Below are positions 9,901 through 19,703 of a stretch of 46,589 bases of DNA, in pieces (position 1 is the first letter of the stretch; each line of letters starts with the position of its first letter). The notes beneath the pieces were generated by a model that was not told the origin of the DNA, ran no database searches, and saw nothing but the letters and a program-made list of their open reading frames with translations. This stretch comes from Chara braunii (lineage: Eukaryota > Streptophyta > Charophyceae > Charales > Characeae), in assembly GCA_003427395.1 (NCBI GenBank), contig BFEA01000465.1, positions 526,951 to 573,539 on the forward strand, in the 5' to 3' direction. The position numbers and the translations under genes are program-made.

Positions 9901-11357
9901 CTAGAGAAGCCTTCTCCTAAAGGCACTGACTGCTTCTCCGTTGGGAAGGATTAACGTGTCGTCCGGATTTTTTTTTTTTTTCTTTTTCTTTTTCTTTTTT
10001 TGTGTCATCCGGATTTCTAATAGCAGTATCTACCTTTTTTTGTATTTTGTCAATGATTACCTCGATGATTATCTCAATGATTGTCTCCTTACTTTGATTA
10101 ATAGATGATTGTCAGAGATTATTCAAATATTATCCGTTATAACAGCTATCTAGTCAAGAGGAAGAGGTCTGATGTGCAACATCATTCGATGTGCCCATTT
10201 CTCACAGAGAGGAGGGGCATCAAGTCGGTAGATTAGCACCGTATATCAGAACGTCCTCCTGACTCCTGCTCTCCTTCCCCTCCCCCTTTTTCACATGCCT
10301 GCAACCAGAGATTCTTATTCTTACTCACGGCACCTTCCTGGCAATGCTCCTTGTTCTCCCCGTCCCCTCTCCCACTTCCTCCTCAGACCCTGATGTTGTC
10401 TAAAACCTCCTGCCCTCTCCTTCCACCCCTCCCTCCCCTGCGTGGGCTCGCTCCCTTTATCCATTGCCCTTACGAATCTAACAGTGGTCTCGGATATATT
10501 CCACCTCCCAGTGCTTTCGTGTCAATGTCGTGCTTATCTTCCCCGTGTATTCCCGACACGATGCCAGCGTCCTGTCCTGACTAGGAAGACGATCAGCATC
10601 ATTGTCGCCTTCAGGGTTATGTAGAATAGATAGAGGAAACATCGTTATGCTGGCTATCTTTCGTAGTCGTTTCACTACTCTTCCCATAGCCGCCGCCATA
10701 GCCATGACCTTGCAATGCTTTTGTTTCCTATCACCTTTCGCTGCACTCACTACTCTGGCTGTGTCAGGAAAGCCCTCACTGTCTCCACGATTATCCTCCT
10801 GATGCGCAATGCATTCACGTCGTGCTCTTCATTCCCTCTCACCGTCGTCTTTGTGCTTCGTCTGTTTGAATGTTGCCCAATACACTTCGCCGCCATCGTC
10901 ATCCTGATTACCGTGACTCGCCGCGATTATCATCGCCGATCTCATGTTTATTTCCTCTTTCGTCGTCTTGTAGATTTCGTAGATCTTGTAGGTCCCGTTG
11001 ATGCGTCGACTCATCACCTGTCCCGCCTGATTCATCGATCTCATCCTCACTTTTCCTCTCCCTTGTCTTTTGCTGGGATTCCTCTTAATCGTAGCCCCTC
11101 TTCTCATCACGTCTCTTGATCAGAATGATTGGCAACGGCAAATTCACCTATATTGTCAGTGGTCTTGTTTTCCTTGTTTTGAGGAATAATCTTCCATTAT
11201 CCAACCTCTTCTTCTCGCTTACCTTACGTTCACAGTCGATAATGTCATTAGCCTTCCCGTCCCCCGATCTTCTGTTCCCAACGAGGAATAGAGCCTGTCA
11301 TGATTACTGCGTGATCATGGAAGCCGCCTTGATGACGTTCCTGATACTCTTTCCTCC

Positions 11358-11545
11358 GATGTGTGTGGGTGGCTCTCTTCTCGCAAGCTCCTCGGGCTTC
11401 GCAGTCCTTTGCCAGGGGTCTGTCGATCCCCGTCTCAAGGTTCCTTTTCTCTCTCTCCCTTTCGTGCGATGTTTGTGGATGGCTCTCTTCTTGCGACCTC
11501 CTTAGGCTTTGCGGTCCTTTGCCAGTGTTGTGCCGTTCCCTTTTT
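11358..11545 (+). repeat. ~110-bp tandem duplication in intron 1
   Basis: Both halves carry GTGGCTCTCTTCT or GATGGCTCTCTTCTTGCGA, then GGCTT(C/T)GC(A/G)GTCCTTTGCCAG and a TTCCTTTTTC-type tail. The first half starts near 11358 and the second near 11468. Confidence 0.65.
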
Positions 11546-12192
11546 CGGGGTTCTTTTATTAGTAATATGGCGTCTCGATTGCGATCCGGGATAGGGAAGC
11601 AGCCTTCAGTAGTGGTCTAGAGTATGCAGAGAACTGGGCTGTCGGCTATGATTCTGCAGCAATCCGCCCTGGACTGGTCGGTGTACTTTCTTCCTCCCAT
11701 GGTAACGTCTGCCTCCCGATGCTAGCCTTCTCATGATCACTCTTCTGGAATCTTTTGCTTAGTGCTGAATCTCTCAACAGGACTGCGGTGAATTCCCATG
11801 GCCATAGCCTCCTGTCTCGACAGGGATTGCATTTGAACCAGCTGTCGCTGCGTAGCCGCTTTAGTAGTGGTAGCAGCCTAGGTGGGTGGATGACAAGGAC
11901 ACTTGTCAGAAGGGGTGTGCGGGGTGAGATTGTGGTGTAATTCCGACAACAACGTCGTCCCTGCGCGCTGCGATCGCGGTAATAGAGGCCGGATTGATTT
12001 TGAGCTGACGCTTTTCTCAGACTTTTGTCGAACGACCAGGGTTTGCGTCGTTCTCGTCCCTGTCTCGCTCTCAGCTCTCGCCGCTCGGTGGCGCGGCCGT
12101 GCAGTGTGTGCGTGTGCGGAAGTTAGCGAGAACTTGGCTGAAGTTAGATCGAGGTAACCTCTATCGGCGGGCGGAATTCGCTGAAGGTTAGG

Positions 12193-12298
12193 ATGGCCTT
12201 GTATGCACCAGACAGCCGCCCGTCGAAAATCTCTGCGTATCTGAAGGGTAGAATGGCAAGAGAGGAGAAGGCAGCGCAGAGTTCTGCGTCAGTGAAAG
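12193..12298 (+). other. candidate alternative first exon (exon-1-like duplicate)
   Basis: An ATG at 12193 opens 35 codons plus one base and ends at AAAG|GTATGTA, a strong donor in the same phase as exon 1. Its last 19 codons read KGRMAREEKAAQSSASVKG, closely matching KARMARERKANQSNSSKG of exon 1, while the upstream half (MALYAPDSRPSKISAYL) is unrelated to the conserved MGGGNGQ start. Spliced to exon 2 it would give an N-terminal variant of the same zinc-finger protein. It could instead be an internal relic of a duplicated exon; the choice needs transcripts. Confidence 0.5.
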
Positions 12299-12760
12299 GT
12301 ATGTAGTATGGTAAATCGTGCCCACGGTCTAACTCCGTGGTTAGTTGATAAAACCGCTGTGTCCAATTCATGGTTTGTTGACAAAGACGTATGCTCTTGT
12401 TGTTTGTAAGTCGTTGCCCTCGTCCAATTCTGATCGCGTGAGGCGGTATGTGGTGTAAATAGTGTACGCCGTAGTGGTCTAAATACGTGGTTAGTTGATC
12501 TAACGGTTTCCATTTCTACAAGGTTAACGAGTGAAGTCATTGTCATCGTCCGATCCTGATCGTGTGAGGAGGTATGTGTGGCAAATAGGTCCACGCCACG
12601 CCGAACCACTAACCAAAGTTTGCACTGCTTATTGTCTTTTGTGCATATATAGTGAGTGGTGCGCCGAGGCCCGTAGTATATGCTGAACCAGTTGGTCACT
12701 TGATGCGGCCGTTCCTTGTTCTATAAGGTTATCGACGTCATATTCTGATCCCGATGGTGT
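12299..12760 (+). repeat. degenerate ~150-bp tandem repeat after the exon-like sequence
   Basis: The words CGTGGTTAGTTGAT (near 12332 and 12497), GTCCAATTCTGATCGCGTGAGG and its variant GTCCGATCCTGATCGTGTGAGG (near 12421 and 12548) and a third, weaker CATATTCTGATCCCGATGGTG (near 12739) mark two to three diverged copies. Confidence 0.55.
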
Positions 12761-13595
12761 GAGTTCCATGTGGAGATTTTTTGTCATCGTCATTGCGGAA
12801 GCCTTTTTCATTTGCTAACCTGTCCTGTTGCCCCAGATACGTGTTTGCTCGAGGTACATTGATCGCTTAATGCGCCTCTTTTGAAGCACTCTCCTTGTGA
12901 GTTCAGGACCTTTTTCTCTTGTGCAGAATGCGGCTGTAACTGCCGTTCTATACTCTTTAGATGCTTGTATAGATGGATGTATATAATAGTAATGCAGACG
13001 TCTGTAGGCGTATGAAGTCTCGACCTCACCTTCTCTCAGTATTCCAGTCTCTTTTAGCTATCGGAACAGTATGTCCTATGCTCACGCAGAAACCTTCTCT
13101 CCTTTTTTTTTCTCGTTTTGTTGTCGAGGCTTTTATTCTCCTCGCCGCTCTCATCAAGTTATGCTGCTTTGCCCCATCAGCGCGTGTCTTAACATACGAA
13201 GCTGTGCTGTTTGTCTTCCTGATCGTTAACGGCATCGAGCTTATTGAACGACAGCCTTTCCATCACGACCACAGCGGACCCAATCTAGCTCGCTCTCCTG
13301 TCTGCAGCCGTGAGAACAACTCCCACTCTCCTATCTGCACATATTCTCTATTCCCCGTCGCCTCCCTCCCCGCTCCTCCCCCCCCCAAACAAAAATCCTC
13401 TGTATAGATGATCTTCTTCAGTTGCTTTTAGCAGTATATGTACTCCATGATCTGCAATGGCTCCATGGCGTCTCTAGGGTCTGAAGAACCTTCACATGTA
13501 GCTCCACTCTCACTCTTCTGGTTGTGCCTGCATTTGGCCTGCATTGTTTCGAGATTTGCTTTTCCGGTTGACCGAGTGCTTGGATATGATAACTC

Positions 13596-13711
13596 GGGCC
13601 TCGCTCCACTACTCACCGAATATGCAAAATGAGAATTTTTTCCGGTAGAACGTGGAAAGATGCACCGGCATAATTTGTCTTTTGTGTATGTGGTGAGTAG
13701 TGGTAGGCTCC
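13596..13711. mobile_element. GGGCCTCGC-family foldback element, copy 1
   Basis: The left end GGGCCTCGCTCCACTACTCACC is mirrored by GGTGAGTAGTGGTAGGCTCCC at the right. The interior shares TGCAAAATGAGAAT and GTGGAAAGATGCACC with other copies in this window. It is 116 bp, non-coding and inside intron 1. Confidence 0.7.
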
Positions 13712-14058
13712 CTTATCTCGGCATTTTTGTCTAGCTGATCGGATGTGTTTGTTATATTTTCTCGGTATTATGGAAGGTGGAAGCCGCGAGGCTTGGCGCG
13801 AGATTAACCCGATGAGCGGACGCCATCGAATCGTGCGGGAGAAGGTGCTGACAGCTCTCGAGTATTGTGTGAACGCGCGGATTTAATATTTGGGTTTCAA
13901 AGGGGGGTCGTTTTCTGTTCGCAAGCAAGAGCTGAGCATTGCTGATATCTCTCTTTTTCTCTTACTCCCGCTTTATCCTCGTAAATAGGACTTGGTACCT
14001 GATAGGTTTTTAATTGCTTTACTTAATCAAGTCGGGGAGGTGAAGCTGATTTCAGTGA

Positions 14059-14400
14059 TCACGCATGTTCGATTTCCTGACGATTGAATCTGTATAGCGG
14101 CAGTGAGCTCACACGGGCACGGTCGTTGCTCTACGGTAAGCGGCTTCAAAAACTGCTTCATCTTCTTCGATCGAGGATGCGTGCTCAGCTAATCGCAATG
14201 ATCACGTATCGTATAAGGTAATAAGTTATGTTAATCAATATGTATGCAGTGTCTGATTTCCTGACGATTAAATTCGCTTAGTGGCAGTGAGCGCATGCGG
14301 GCGCGGTTGTTGGCGAACGGTCCACGGCTCCAAAAGCTGCGTTCCATCCTATTCGATCGAGGATGCCTGCGAAGGGTGATCGAGAAGATTTTTCAAGTAG
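14059..14400 (+). repeat. ~190-bp diverged tandem duplication
   Basis: Both halves contain GATTTCCTGACGATT, GGCAGTGAGC, CGGGC(A/G)CGGT, CAAAA(A/G)CTGC and TTCGATCGAGGATGC in the same order, starting near 14068 and 14253. Confidence 0.7.
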
Positions 14401-14478
14401 GTTTTGGTGTCTGCCACGTGTCACGTTGTCGTGGATTAACTTCGGCTTATTAGGTTGCTGTTGTGTACTGTTGGAAGG

Positions 14479-14700
14479 TTATAACCGATTGATTGGATTG
14501 GTTTTGATTAGGTTCTAAACGATTGATTGGATTGGTTTTGATTAGGTTCTAAACGATTGATTGGATTGGTTTTGATTAGGNNNNNNNNNNNNNNNNNNNN
14601 NNNNNCGATTGATTGGATTGGTTTTGATTAGGTTCTAAACGATTGATTGGATTGGTTTTGATTAGGTTCTAAACGATTGATTGGATTGGTTTTGATTAGG
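14479..14700 (+). repeat. 34-bp tandem array broken by a 25-N assembly gap
   Basis: The unit TTCTAAACGATTGATTGG followed by ATTGGTTTTGATTAGG is repeated perfectly on both sides of a gap at 14581-14605. At least six units are visible. The gap is exactly 25 N, probably a placeholder, so the true number of units is unknown. The array lies in intron 1, about 460 bp upstream of exon 2. Confidence 0.9.
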
Positions 14701-15162
14701 TTCTGCCCTTCGCTTCGTCGCCCGGTCTTAGTGCTGGCCAGATTCAGTTGATACAGTCCTGTGACCGACGGTCTGAGTTTTGAACATGTGCTGACCATCC
14801 AGGATGTGTTTCTGATGTAAATCGTGGGTTAAATGCAGCTGAGAAAAGCGGTTGGAGCGTCTTTTGTGTCTTTCTGATCGATGAAGAGCCGTTTTTGTCC
14901 TCCCTTGGTTCTCTCTACGACGGTACTGGCGGCCTTCTCTTACGCGTGGACGTGTTGGGTGTATTTTTGCGGAGATGCTTCCTGTCTGCTCGCTCGCTAT
15001 GTAAGCGTTGGAGCCTTGTGGCCCTCGTGTATTCATCGGGTTCTGTGATGCTCATCCATCCGCTCACTTCGAATGTAATACCTGCGTGACGTACGGTAGT
15101 ACCCAAGTAACCTCGGGTTCTCACCCATCCTGTTTCTGGTCGTTGTTTGTGTCATTGTACAG

Positions 15163-15206
15163 GTGGATCGCAGTTAGCGAGCAATCAAGCGGCAATGACA
15201 ATTCAG
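15163..15206 (+). CDS. At2g23090-like zinc-finger protein, exon 2
   Basis: This 44-bp exon lies between TTGTACAG and a GTGAGG donor. Its first two bases complete the Gly codon split after exon 1, and it then encodes GSQLASNQAAMTIQ. That is the conserved linker (GSQL.ANKKAMSIQ in plant homologues) immediately before the zinc-binding domain, and it ends in phase 0 so that exon 3 starts with CKVC. The two Lys usual in the AMSIQ-preceding segment are replaced by Gln and Ala. The exon is too short for ORF-based detection, but splice phases and conserved flanking residues leave little doubt. Confidence 0.88.
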
Positions 15207-15574
15207 GTGAGGAGTCAGTTCTCGAGATAACCTCTCTTATTGTCCATACTGTATTATGTGCACACGAAATGGTCTCTTGGTCGGTGATGTATCGATGCTT
15301 TCTCGAACTGCGTTATCCTGTGTCAACTGTTGTCTCTTGGGTGGTGGGTTAGTAGGCTGTGTTTTTTTACCATATGTTTTCCTCCCACAATAATGTCTGA
15401 TCGGCGTTATTTAGGGTTTGGAGGTGAGTACGACATGGTTTGGGAAGTATGACGAGTTCTGTGGAGCGAGTGCGGATGAGTAAGGCAAGGTCAGCAGCGG
15501 ATGGTACGAGTTGTCGGGAGATTAGTGAGATGAGTGTTGTGAGGTGTTATGATCAGGCTAGGGACTTGTGAGGT

Positions 15575-15884
15575 GTAGGCGAGGGAGCGAGTGGTCTTCA
15601 GTGCCCAGGGGGTGGCGTATGAGGTCTGGTCAGGCCTATGGAGAGTTTTTGGTCGTGGGCGATGGAGAGGGGAGGGTGGTTGAATAAGTGGAGGCGAGGG
15701 AGCGAGTGGTCTTCAGTGGCCAGGGGGTATGAGGTGTGGTCAGGGCTATGGAGAGTTTTTAGTCATGGGCCATGGAGAGGGGAGGGTGGTTGATGAGGTC
15801 TGGGGAGGGGTGTTCGATGAGGTTTGCGGAAGGTTGCGAGGAGTTTTGGGGGAAGTGATGAGGTCTGGGGAGGGGTGTTCGATG
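15575..15884 (+). repeat. G-rich tandem duplication (~115 bp) plus shorter units
   Basis: Copies at about 15575-15688 and 15691-15797 share GCGAGGGAGCGAGTGGTCTT, CTATGGAGAGTTTTT and GGAGAGGGGAGGGTGGTTGA. A shorter GATGAGGTCTGGGGAGGGGT unit occurs near 15792 and 15857. Similar G-rich DNA continues to about 16060. Confidence 0.75.
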
Positions 15885-16232
15885 AGGCGTCGGGAGGCGG
15901 GTTGTATTATGAGGCATTCAGAGCGGGGTTGGTGTGGTTCAGGGAGGGAGTCTGAGGTGGTATGGGGAGAGAGGGAGTTTTGCGGAGGGGTTTGATCTGG
16001 CTAGGGATGGTAGGATGAGGTTGGGGAGACGGCATAATGGCGTTGTCTGGGGGCGAGGGGTCATCTACACGAACAACAAATTGGAAACACGCGAAATTTT
16101 CCAAATTAGATCTAATTCGCTACGTCGCTACGTATGGTTCCGACCGAGGGCGCAGGTGCAGTATGTATAGGGGAACGGTTCCAATGTGTTGGCTCTGGCG
16201 CCGGGCGCTTGAGAAATTTGTCTCTCTACTTT

Positions 16233-16329
16233 CTTCCCCCGAATACAACGTACGGTCATTATAGCTGTATTTGGGTTATTTTTCGGACTAAATACAGCAA
16301 TAATGATCGAACGTTGTATTCGGGGGAAG
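16233..16329. repeat. 97-bp hairpin with 19-bp perfect outer stem
   Basis: CTTCCCCCGAATACAACGT (16233-16251) is perfectly complementary to ACGTTGTATTCGGGGGAAG (16311-16329). An inner 16-bp pair (CATTATAGCTGTATTT with AAATACAGCAATAATG) has one mismatch. Either a small foldback element or a structured intronic RNA. Confidence 0.8.
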
Positions 16330-16365
16330 AAGGTAGTTGTGGTATCAAATCAAGATGGGAAACAA

Positions 16366-16454
16366 AACGGGTCAGAATTAAAGCTGCCTGTTTCTAATCG
16401 GTGGGAGGCGCGAGGAATGGCTCGCGAGAAACAGGCAGCTTTCATTGACCCGTT
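16366..16454. repeat. 89-bp nested hairpin
   Basis: The outer arms AACGGGTCA (16366-16374) and TGACCCGTT (16446-16454) enclose 16-bp perfect arms AAAGCTGCCTGTTTCT (16380-16395) and AGAAACAGGCAGCTTT (16427-16442). GACCCGTT is then repeated twice at 16491-16506. It lies 36 bp downstream of the previous hairpin. Confidence 0.8.
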
Positions 16455-16825
16455 ATGTGCCCCTGCCTCGTGTCTGGACGGCAACAAAGAGACCCGTTGA
16501 CCCGTTGAATAGACAGATGCCTAGTTCAAATCCTTGACGACTTCATGTTTTTCAAGGGCCACGCGTGTCTTGAAAACGTGTTTTGAAAATTGGAGCACAG
16601 CAAAGCACGTCAGGTTACAGATCATCCATGTTACTGCACAGCTGTACGTCCAGGATCAGTCTCATTCTGTGGCATGGTTTCCAAATCTGACAGGGCTGCT
16701 TGCGTGCTTTCCCTAAGAGCAAGAACACGTTTCGCAGTAGGCCCTGCCTTGAGATCTTCGTTCTTTTGGTTGAATACGACATAATGGGCCTCTCCATTTT
16801 AGCACAGCAGTTGGTGTATCTGGCA

Positions 16826-16912
16826 GTGGTGATGGTCCTGATCTGGAAGTGGTGATGGTCCTAATCTGGAAGTGGTGATGCTCCTAATCTGGACGTGGTG
16901 ATGGTCCTAATG
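16826..16912 (+). repeat. 23-bp minisatellite, 3.8 copies
   Basis: The unit GTGGTGATGGTCCTAATCTG plus GAA repeats from 16826, with one or two substitutions per copy. It is unrelated in sequence to the 23-bp array at 9719. Confidence 0.85.
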
Positions 16913-17427
16913 CATTCAAAACATTGGATCTATCCGAATGTCTGTTGGCCGTTACGCGGCCTGTATACATATTGAATGTTGTTAGGGAGGGAATCCCAAT
17001 AGCGACCGTCCTTTCCCTGTGGGACCCATGGATGCTGTGCCTTTAGCCTGTACTTGTGATCAGATGCATGGAGGAGGCCCAATGTATTGAGTGGAGCGAG
17101 GCACATTTCTACTTTTCGGCTTGGAAATGGAAAGATGCACCCAGAAAGGAAACGAAGTTTTCATTTTTCAGCTGGGAAGTGGAAAGATACGCCTGGAAAG
17201 AAAACAACTACAAAACACGAGTCGTGGGGTTGTTACGCATGGGTAGTTCTTGCTATCTTTGTTTTGTTCGTTTTGCTTCCTGTAAGCGTGATTGCGTGTT
17301 TTGTTTGTCGGAGTTCTGGTGGCCGAGGTGGTGTTGAGGTTTTATTAACTGGAAATTTCGGTTGATCTTGGTGTTTTGTGGAACGCTTGTGGACATCCCA
17401 ATGCATTGCTTGGTTGTGCAACAACAG

Positions 17428-17547
17428 TGCAAGGTGTGCATGCAGACCTTCATGTGCACGACGAGTGAGTCCAAGTGCAGAGAACATGCCGAGGCGAGGC
17501 ATGGGAAAATGGAGGTGTGGCAGTGTTTCCCTCATCTGAAGAAATGA
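17428..17547 (+). CDS. At2g23090-like zinc-finger protein, exon 3 (zinc-binding domain)
   Basis: The exon follows a CAACAACAG acceptor and encodes 39 residues plus TGA. It begins CKVCMQTFMCTT, continues ESKCREHAEARH and ends CFPHLKK, matching the zinc-binding domain of plant At2g23090 and, more distantly, ZNF706-type proteins. The C-x2-C...H-x5-H pattern (CKVC...EHAEARH) supplies the zinc ligands. The complete protein, 78 residues over three exons, has the family's usual length. No other coding gene flanks it closely, and no poly(A) signal could be chosen with confidence downstream. Confidence 0.92.
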   Translation, partial: CKVCMQTFMCTTSESKCREHAEARHGKMEVWQCFPHLKK

Positions 17548-18099
17548 CCGATATATGCTGCTGGAGATTGGGCCCATGAGATGGACAAGTTTGAGTACAG
17601 GGTAAAGAACGAGTTTTGTGTGAAGTTGGGCAGAGCGAAGATGGAGGGACGAGTCGGGATCGCAGACGGGAGTACGTTCGGTGTTGCGCGAGGAGTGTGG
17701 GCAGCACCAGGTTGAGTGGCACTTGCATTGCGTGTTGCCTCCCATTAGCAGCGGCAGGTCGAAAGAAGGGGTGTGTTAGCGCGAGGTTGTGATGGGCGAT
17801 GAGGTGGATTGACCGTCGGGTTGAAGCTTGACGATTGGCGGCACTCGGATCATGCGTTGTTGTGTAATTGGCACAGGTGTTAGAAAGGTCGATCTGTGCA
17901 CGAGAGTTGTTGAGAAGTCTTCTGTAATCCGAATCGGTGATCGTAAAAGTGATTCAGTTTGTTTCGGTATAGGTAGATTGTTGCCGATGCGGTATGAGTC
18001 TGTGTCCAAGCTATGAACAGATGCAATTAACCGTGCCCGCATATCGTTGATGATGCGGAGAAATACGAAATGCAGAGAAGGAAGAAGAACTTGTGATGA
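17548..18099 (+). other. 3' flank of the zinc-finger gene; nothing further seen
   Basis: The 3' UTR presumably begins here. No clear polyadenylation signal, repeat or second gene is identifiable. Confidence 0.35.
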
Positions 18100-18220
18100 G
18101 ATTATGCCACATGAGGAGGGAGGAGGGAGGAGGGGGAGTGGGCATGGGGGAGGGGTGGAGATGAGAATATGCGACTGGAGGAGGGAGGAGGCGGAGTGGG
18201 CATGGGGGAGGGGTGGAATC
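18100..18220 (+). repeat. purine-rich ~65-bp tandem duplication
   Basis: GGAGGGAGGAGG, GGAGTGGGCATGGGGGAGGG and GTGGA occur twice, starting near 18115 and 18178. The frames open on the minus strand are pyrimidine translations. Confidence 0.75.
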
Positions 18221-18650
18221 TTGAGTCCATCTGAGGGGTGTGTGCTTCCTTGATAGGCTGATTGATTACTAGGAAATTGTCGGAAGAAAGGGGGTCCAGT
18301 CTCCAAAGTGCGGCCGTTGGAAGCGGTCGCCTTGTCTGTGGAGGTCGTTGAGAAGAAAGAATCTGAGGGGAGGGGGACAATAAACTATGTGGTCCGTGTA
18401 GGCTGATGGGTGTGGTGAGGAAGTTGTTTGACCAATCAGAAGTATAGTTGCGGTCGAGTCTTACCGTCTCTGTGAGGGTTGGATTAACCCGAGAGAGATA
18501 CGAAGAACAAAAGGAGGGGAGAGCTGTGAGGTTGTGTGTTGCACTCCATTGGCGCGGTGAGATATGGTCGAGGATGTACATAGATGTTTGGCATGTATCT
18601 GTGCTTGGGAAGCGCTGAGGAATGGAGAGAGCAAGAGTAGAATAGTGAAA

Positions 18651-18687
<37 letters not shown>

Positions 18688-19214
18688 TTAGTATTGTGAC
18701 ACGGTGTATTCACGAGTGTGACTTGCACTGCGTTCGCGGGATGATGGTGTGCAGACGTTTCTTCATTTTTGTCACTGAGCCGAAGGAACAGCTGTTAATA
18801 CTGGAGACAGAGAAGTCGTGTTCTACGTAGGATGGTATGGGTGGGAGAGATTTGGGAGGAGGCGTGAGGGGGAAATGTGCGGAAAGCGGATGTGTTGCAG
18901 GGGGAAATAGACGGCGATGTGGAGAGGGGTGCAGGACAGAAGTGTTCTCGAGTGTGGTGTGTTCTATTCAACACAGGTGTCAATAAGAGATCACCCCTCT
19001 GGGCCATCGGCTCGTGTTTATCTCTCATTTTGCCATGACTCACACCAGTTCATCCTCTTGAGCTCGTCTGGAGGGTATCTTTCCGGTACTCAATTCAATT
19101 TCATATTTCGTGTTGCCACCATTTTTACCAATTTGGAAGTCTGCTCTCGTCGTCCTTTCACGTCGTACGTACCTGTTTTCTGCCCTCTTGCCCCATGTTC
19201 ACGCGTCGCCCAGA
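18221..19214. other. no gene seen
   Basis: Mixed sequence with an AG microsatellite at 18656-18682. No conserved protein pattern is visible on either strand. Confidence 0.4.
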
Positions 19215-19400
19215 TATGTTCTTCTCTTTGTTCTCTTTGTTCTCTTTGTTTCTTTGATATTTTGTTCTCTTTCCCTTTGTTTCTTTTTCATGTTCTCTTG
19301 TTTGTTCTTTTTGTTTCTTCTCTTTGTTCTCTTTTTGATGTTGTTCTCTCTTTGTTCTCTTTTTTTTTGTTTTCCCGTTTTTTCTTATTTTCTTCTGGTT
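19215..19400 (+). repeat. TTCTCTTTG-type low-complexity array
   Basis: The 9-12-bp word TTGTTCTCTTTG and variants repeat throughout. Open frames rich in F, S, L and C are artefacts of this composition. Confidence 0.75.
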
Positions 19401-19507
19401 GATCGCTCAATTGCAGTTGTTCTGAGTTGTTCTCTCTTCTACTTGGGTCTCCCATTTGCGTCTCTGCTTGATAGTAGTGATACCTATTTTTCGCGTTGCT
19501 GGTAAAC

Positions 19508-19561
19508 AGCTGGATCCGAAGCAGATTGTTGAGATCAAAAGGGTACTTTTGGCTCGGACTG
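19508..19561 (+). pseudogene. fragment resembling ribosomal protein eL38 N-terminus
   Basis: After a plausible acceptor (GGTAAACAG) the frame reads LDPKQIVEIKRVLLARTG and then meets a stop. The conserved start of plant eL38 is PKQI.EIK.FLLTAR, so 11 or so positions agree, including KQI, EIK and LL.AR. A GT follows the IKR codons at 19541, so a donor is also possible. The rest of eL38 (the KIK/VKFKVRC region) was not found downstream, and a GGGCCTCGC-family foldback begins 20 bp later. It could be a truncated pseudogene, an isolated real exon, or chance. Confidence 0.35.
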
Positions 19562-19580
19562 GAGTTTGAGTGGTTACTAT

Positions 19581-19703
19581 GGGCCTCGCACCACTGCCCA
19601 CGAAATGTGCAAAAAGTGAGAATGAATGTTCCGCTACAACATGGGAAGATTTTCAGCCATATGTTTTGTCATTTGTGCATGTTGTGAGTAGTGGAGCGAG
19701 GCC
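19581..19703. mobile_element. GGGCCTCGC-family foldback element, copy 2
   Basis: The left end GGGCCTCGCACCACTGCCCA is mirrored by GTGAGTAGTGGAGCGAGGCC on the right. The interior has ATGTGCAAAAAGTGAGAATG and TTTTGTCATTTGTGCATGTT, as in the other copies. It is about 123 bp and non-coding. Confidence 0.75.

Larger units (their letters stand above)
9174..15162 (+). other. intron 1 of the zinc-finger gene (5,989 bp)
   Basis: It is bounded by GTATGAG and TTGTACAG, and joins phase 1 to phase 1. It contains a 23-bp minisatellite, CT-rich DNA, an exon-1-like sequence, several diverged tandem duplications, one GGGCCTCGC-family foldback and a gapped 34-bp array, listed separately. The remaining stretches (about 9910-11350, 11550-12190 and 12760-13590) show nothing I can name. 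Confidence 0.8.
15207..17427 (+). other. intron 2 of the zinc-finger gene (2,221 bp)
   Basis: It runs from GTGAGG to CAACAACAG in phase 0. It contains a G-rich tandem duplication, two long hairpins and a 23-bp minisatellite, listed separately. A partial GGGCCTCGC-family relic (GTGGAGCGAGGC, GGAAAGATGCACC) lies at about 17089-17210. Confidence 0.8.

Noticed and set aside
9449-9954. Three overlapping 109-151-codon frames
   Set aside because: They are rotations of a 23-bp minisatellite; the same peptide motif appears in all three frames.
14479-14700. CRISPR-like array of 34-bp repeats
   Set aside because: The units are directly adjacent with no spacers, and the context is an intron of a eukaryotic gene.
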